From an uncultured Clostridia bacterium (GTDB lineage Bacteria; Bacillota; Clostridia; Oscillospirales; Butyricicoccaceae), in contig CALWAP010000022.1 in the NCBI GenBank assembly GCA_944375715.1, positions 1-33,587 on the forward strand: DNA of 33,587 nucleotides. The letters run 5' to 3'. Position 1 is the first letter of the stretch. The number at the start of each line of letters is the position of its first letter. Of the stretch, positions 33,021 to 33,587 are shown piece after piece. The notes beneath the pieces were generated by a model. The model saw only the letters and a list, made by a program, of their open reading frames with translations. It did not search any database and was not told the DNA's origin. The position numbers and the translations under genes are program-made.

Positions 33021-33587
33021 GCCTTTCCACAGTCTGATCATCGCCCGGCAGGTTCACTTCTCCAATGAAGTTCCAGACCAGTTCAATTTTCTGCCTGCGG
33101 TGGCCGCTGGATTTATCCGGCGCATGAACGATAATCTTCTTTACAAATTCATTGACGATGGTGGGCGTCAGTTCCCGAATGCCCACATATTTTCGCACAA
33201 TGGCTGCAAAGCTGGCGAAATCGGCTTGAGCTTGTTCAAAGGTTTCTACCGCTTGTCGCCATGCCTTGACCTGCTCCGTCAGTTCCTTTTGTTCTGCCTC
33301 ATAGTCGGCGTAGAGTTTCAAGAACTGTTCATGGCTGATCGTCTCGCTGATATCATCCTCATAGATGCGTTTGAAAATCCGGTCAAGTTCGGCAATGCGC
33401 TTTTCCGCTTGGGCAATTTCACGCTTACGCTTCTTGGCCTCTTTTTCAGATTCTTGGAAACGCTGCTTTCTCGCCGTTTCCTCAAATGCCATGGCATCAT
33501 CAAAGAAAAGTGCCGTCACATCGAAAATCCGCTGCAAAACGAACAGTTTCAGCGTTTCTTCCCGGATAAAGTGCATGGTGCAATCAC
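32998..33587 (-). CDS. Large serine recombinase, C-terminal part, cut by the window edge
   Basis: The reading frame is open to the right edge, so the first codons seen (DCTMHFIREE) are internal; the Cys and His look like the end of the zinc ribbon. A long charged coiled coil (about 30-120 of the visible part) and then a DUF4368-like tail (LTPTIVNEFVKKIIVHAPD and QKIELVWNFIGE) are typical of recombinases of integrated conjugative or mobilisable elements, the TnpX/TndX-like group. The catalytic resolvase domain lies outside the window. An ATG at 33576 is internal and not the start. Such genes usually sit at an element end, so the boundary should lie just left of it (about 32915-32998). Confidence 0.85.
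   Translation of the reverse strand, partial: DCTMHFIREETLKLFVLQRIFDVTALFFDDAMAFEETARKQRFQESEKEAKKRKREIAQAEKRIAELDRIFKRIYEDDISETISHEQFLKLYADYEAEQKELTEQVKAWRQAVETFEQAQADFASFAAIVRKYVGIRELTPTIVNEFVKKIIVHAPDKSSGHRRQKIELVWNFIGEVNLPGDDQTVERQRKGRTA

Overview
The window looks like a stretch of chromosome from an anaerobic, low-to-medium GC Clostridia-type Bacillota. The clues are strong AGGAGG-like ribosome binding sites, Bacillus/Clostridium-type LexA boxes, a two-subunit iron-sulfur L-serine dehydratase, a sporulation-type polysaccharide deacetylase, ECF vitamin transporters, and the dgt-dnaG-rpoD gene order. No rRNA, tRNA, CRISPR array or IS element was seen. No gap between genes exceeds about 230 bases.

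Layout. 1-5675: pyrH (cut by the left edge) and uvrA-uvrB, all on the minus strand behind a LexA-box promoter. 5676-7304: radC and a pyridoxal kinase, minus strand, with a strong promoter. 7381-9301: a plus-strand pair, an anchored GHL10-type glycoside hydrolase-like protein and a tyrosine phosphatase. 9334-11562: minus-strand comB-like phosphatase, pdaB-like deacetylase and bioY with a candidate BirA operator. 11551-12854: a Crp/Fnr-family regulator divergent from an ECF S component, with a palindrome at the class II activator position between them. 12911-18751: a three-gene minus-strand cassette (P-loop kinase, alpha/beta esterase, 1552-residue SF1 helicase with a C-terminal nuclease-like domain), the least ordinary part of the window. 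18835-20732: yihY and a 2-hydroxyacid dehydrogenase. 20794-21330: ogt. 21388-28988: a long co-directional minus-strand run, hflX-yigZ-dgt-dnaG-rpoD-sdaAB-sdaAA. 29011-30865: dinB under a LexA-box promoter, then a MerR regulator. 30895-31171: rpmE. 31215-32914: an anchored PrsA/SurA-like foldase. 32998-33587: the C-terminal part of a large serine recombinase, which should mark the edge of an integrated element continuing to the right.

How the genes work together. DNA maintenance dominates: nucleotide excision repair (uvrAB), RadC, Ogt, DinB, DnaG and Dgt. LexA boxes on uvrBA and dinB indicate an SOS regulon. A second theme is cofactor uptake and salvage: biotin (bioY), vitamin B6 (pyridoxal kinase), and an ECF substrate of unknown identity controlled by a Crp/Fnr-like protein. 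The best candidate for undescribed biology is the kinase-esterase-helicase/nuclease cassette. The mobile-element boundary at the right edge is the other point to follow up.
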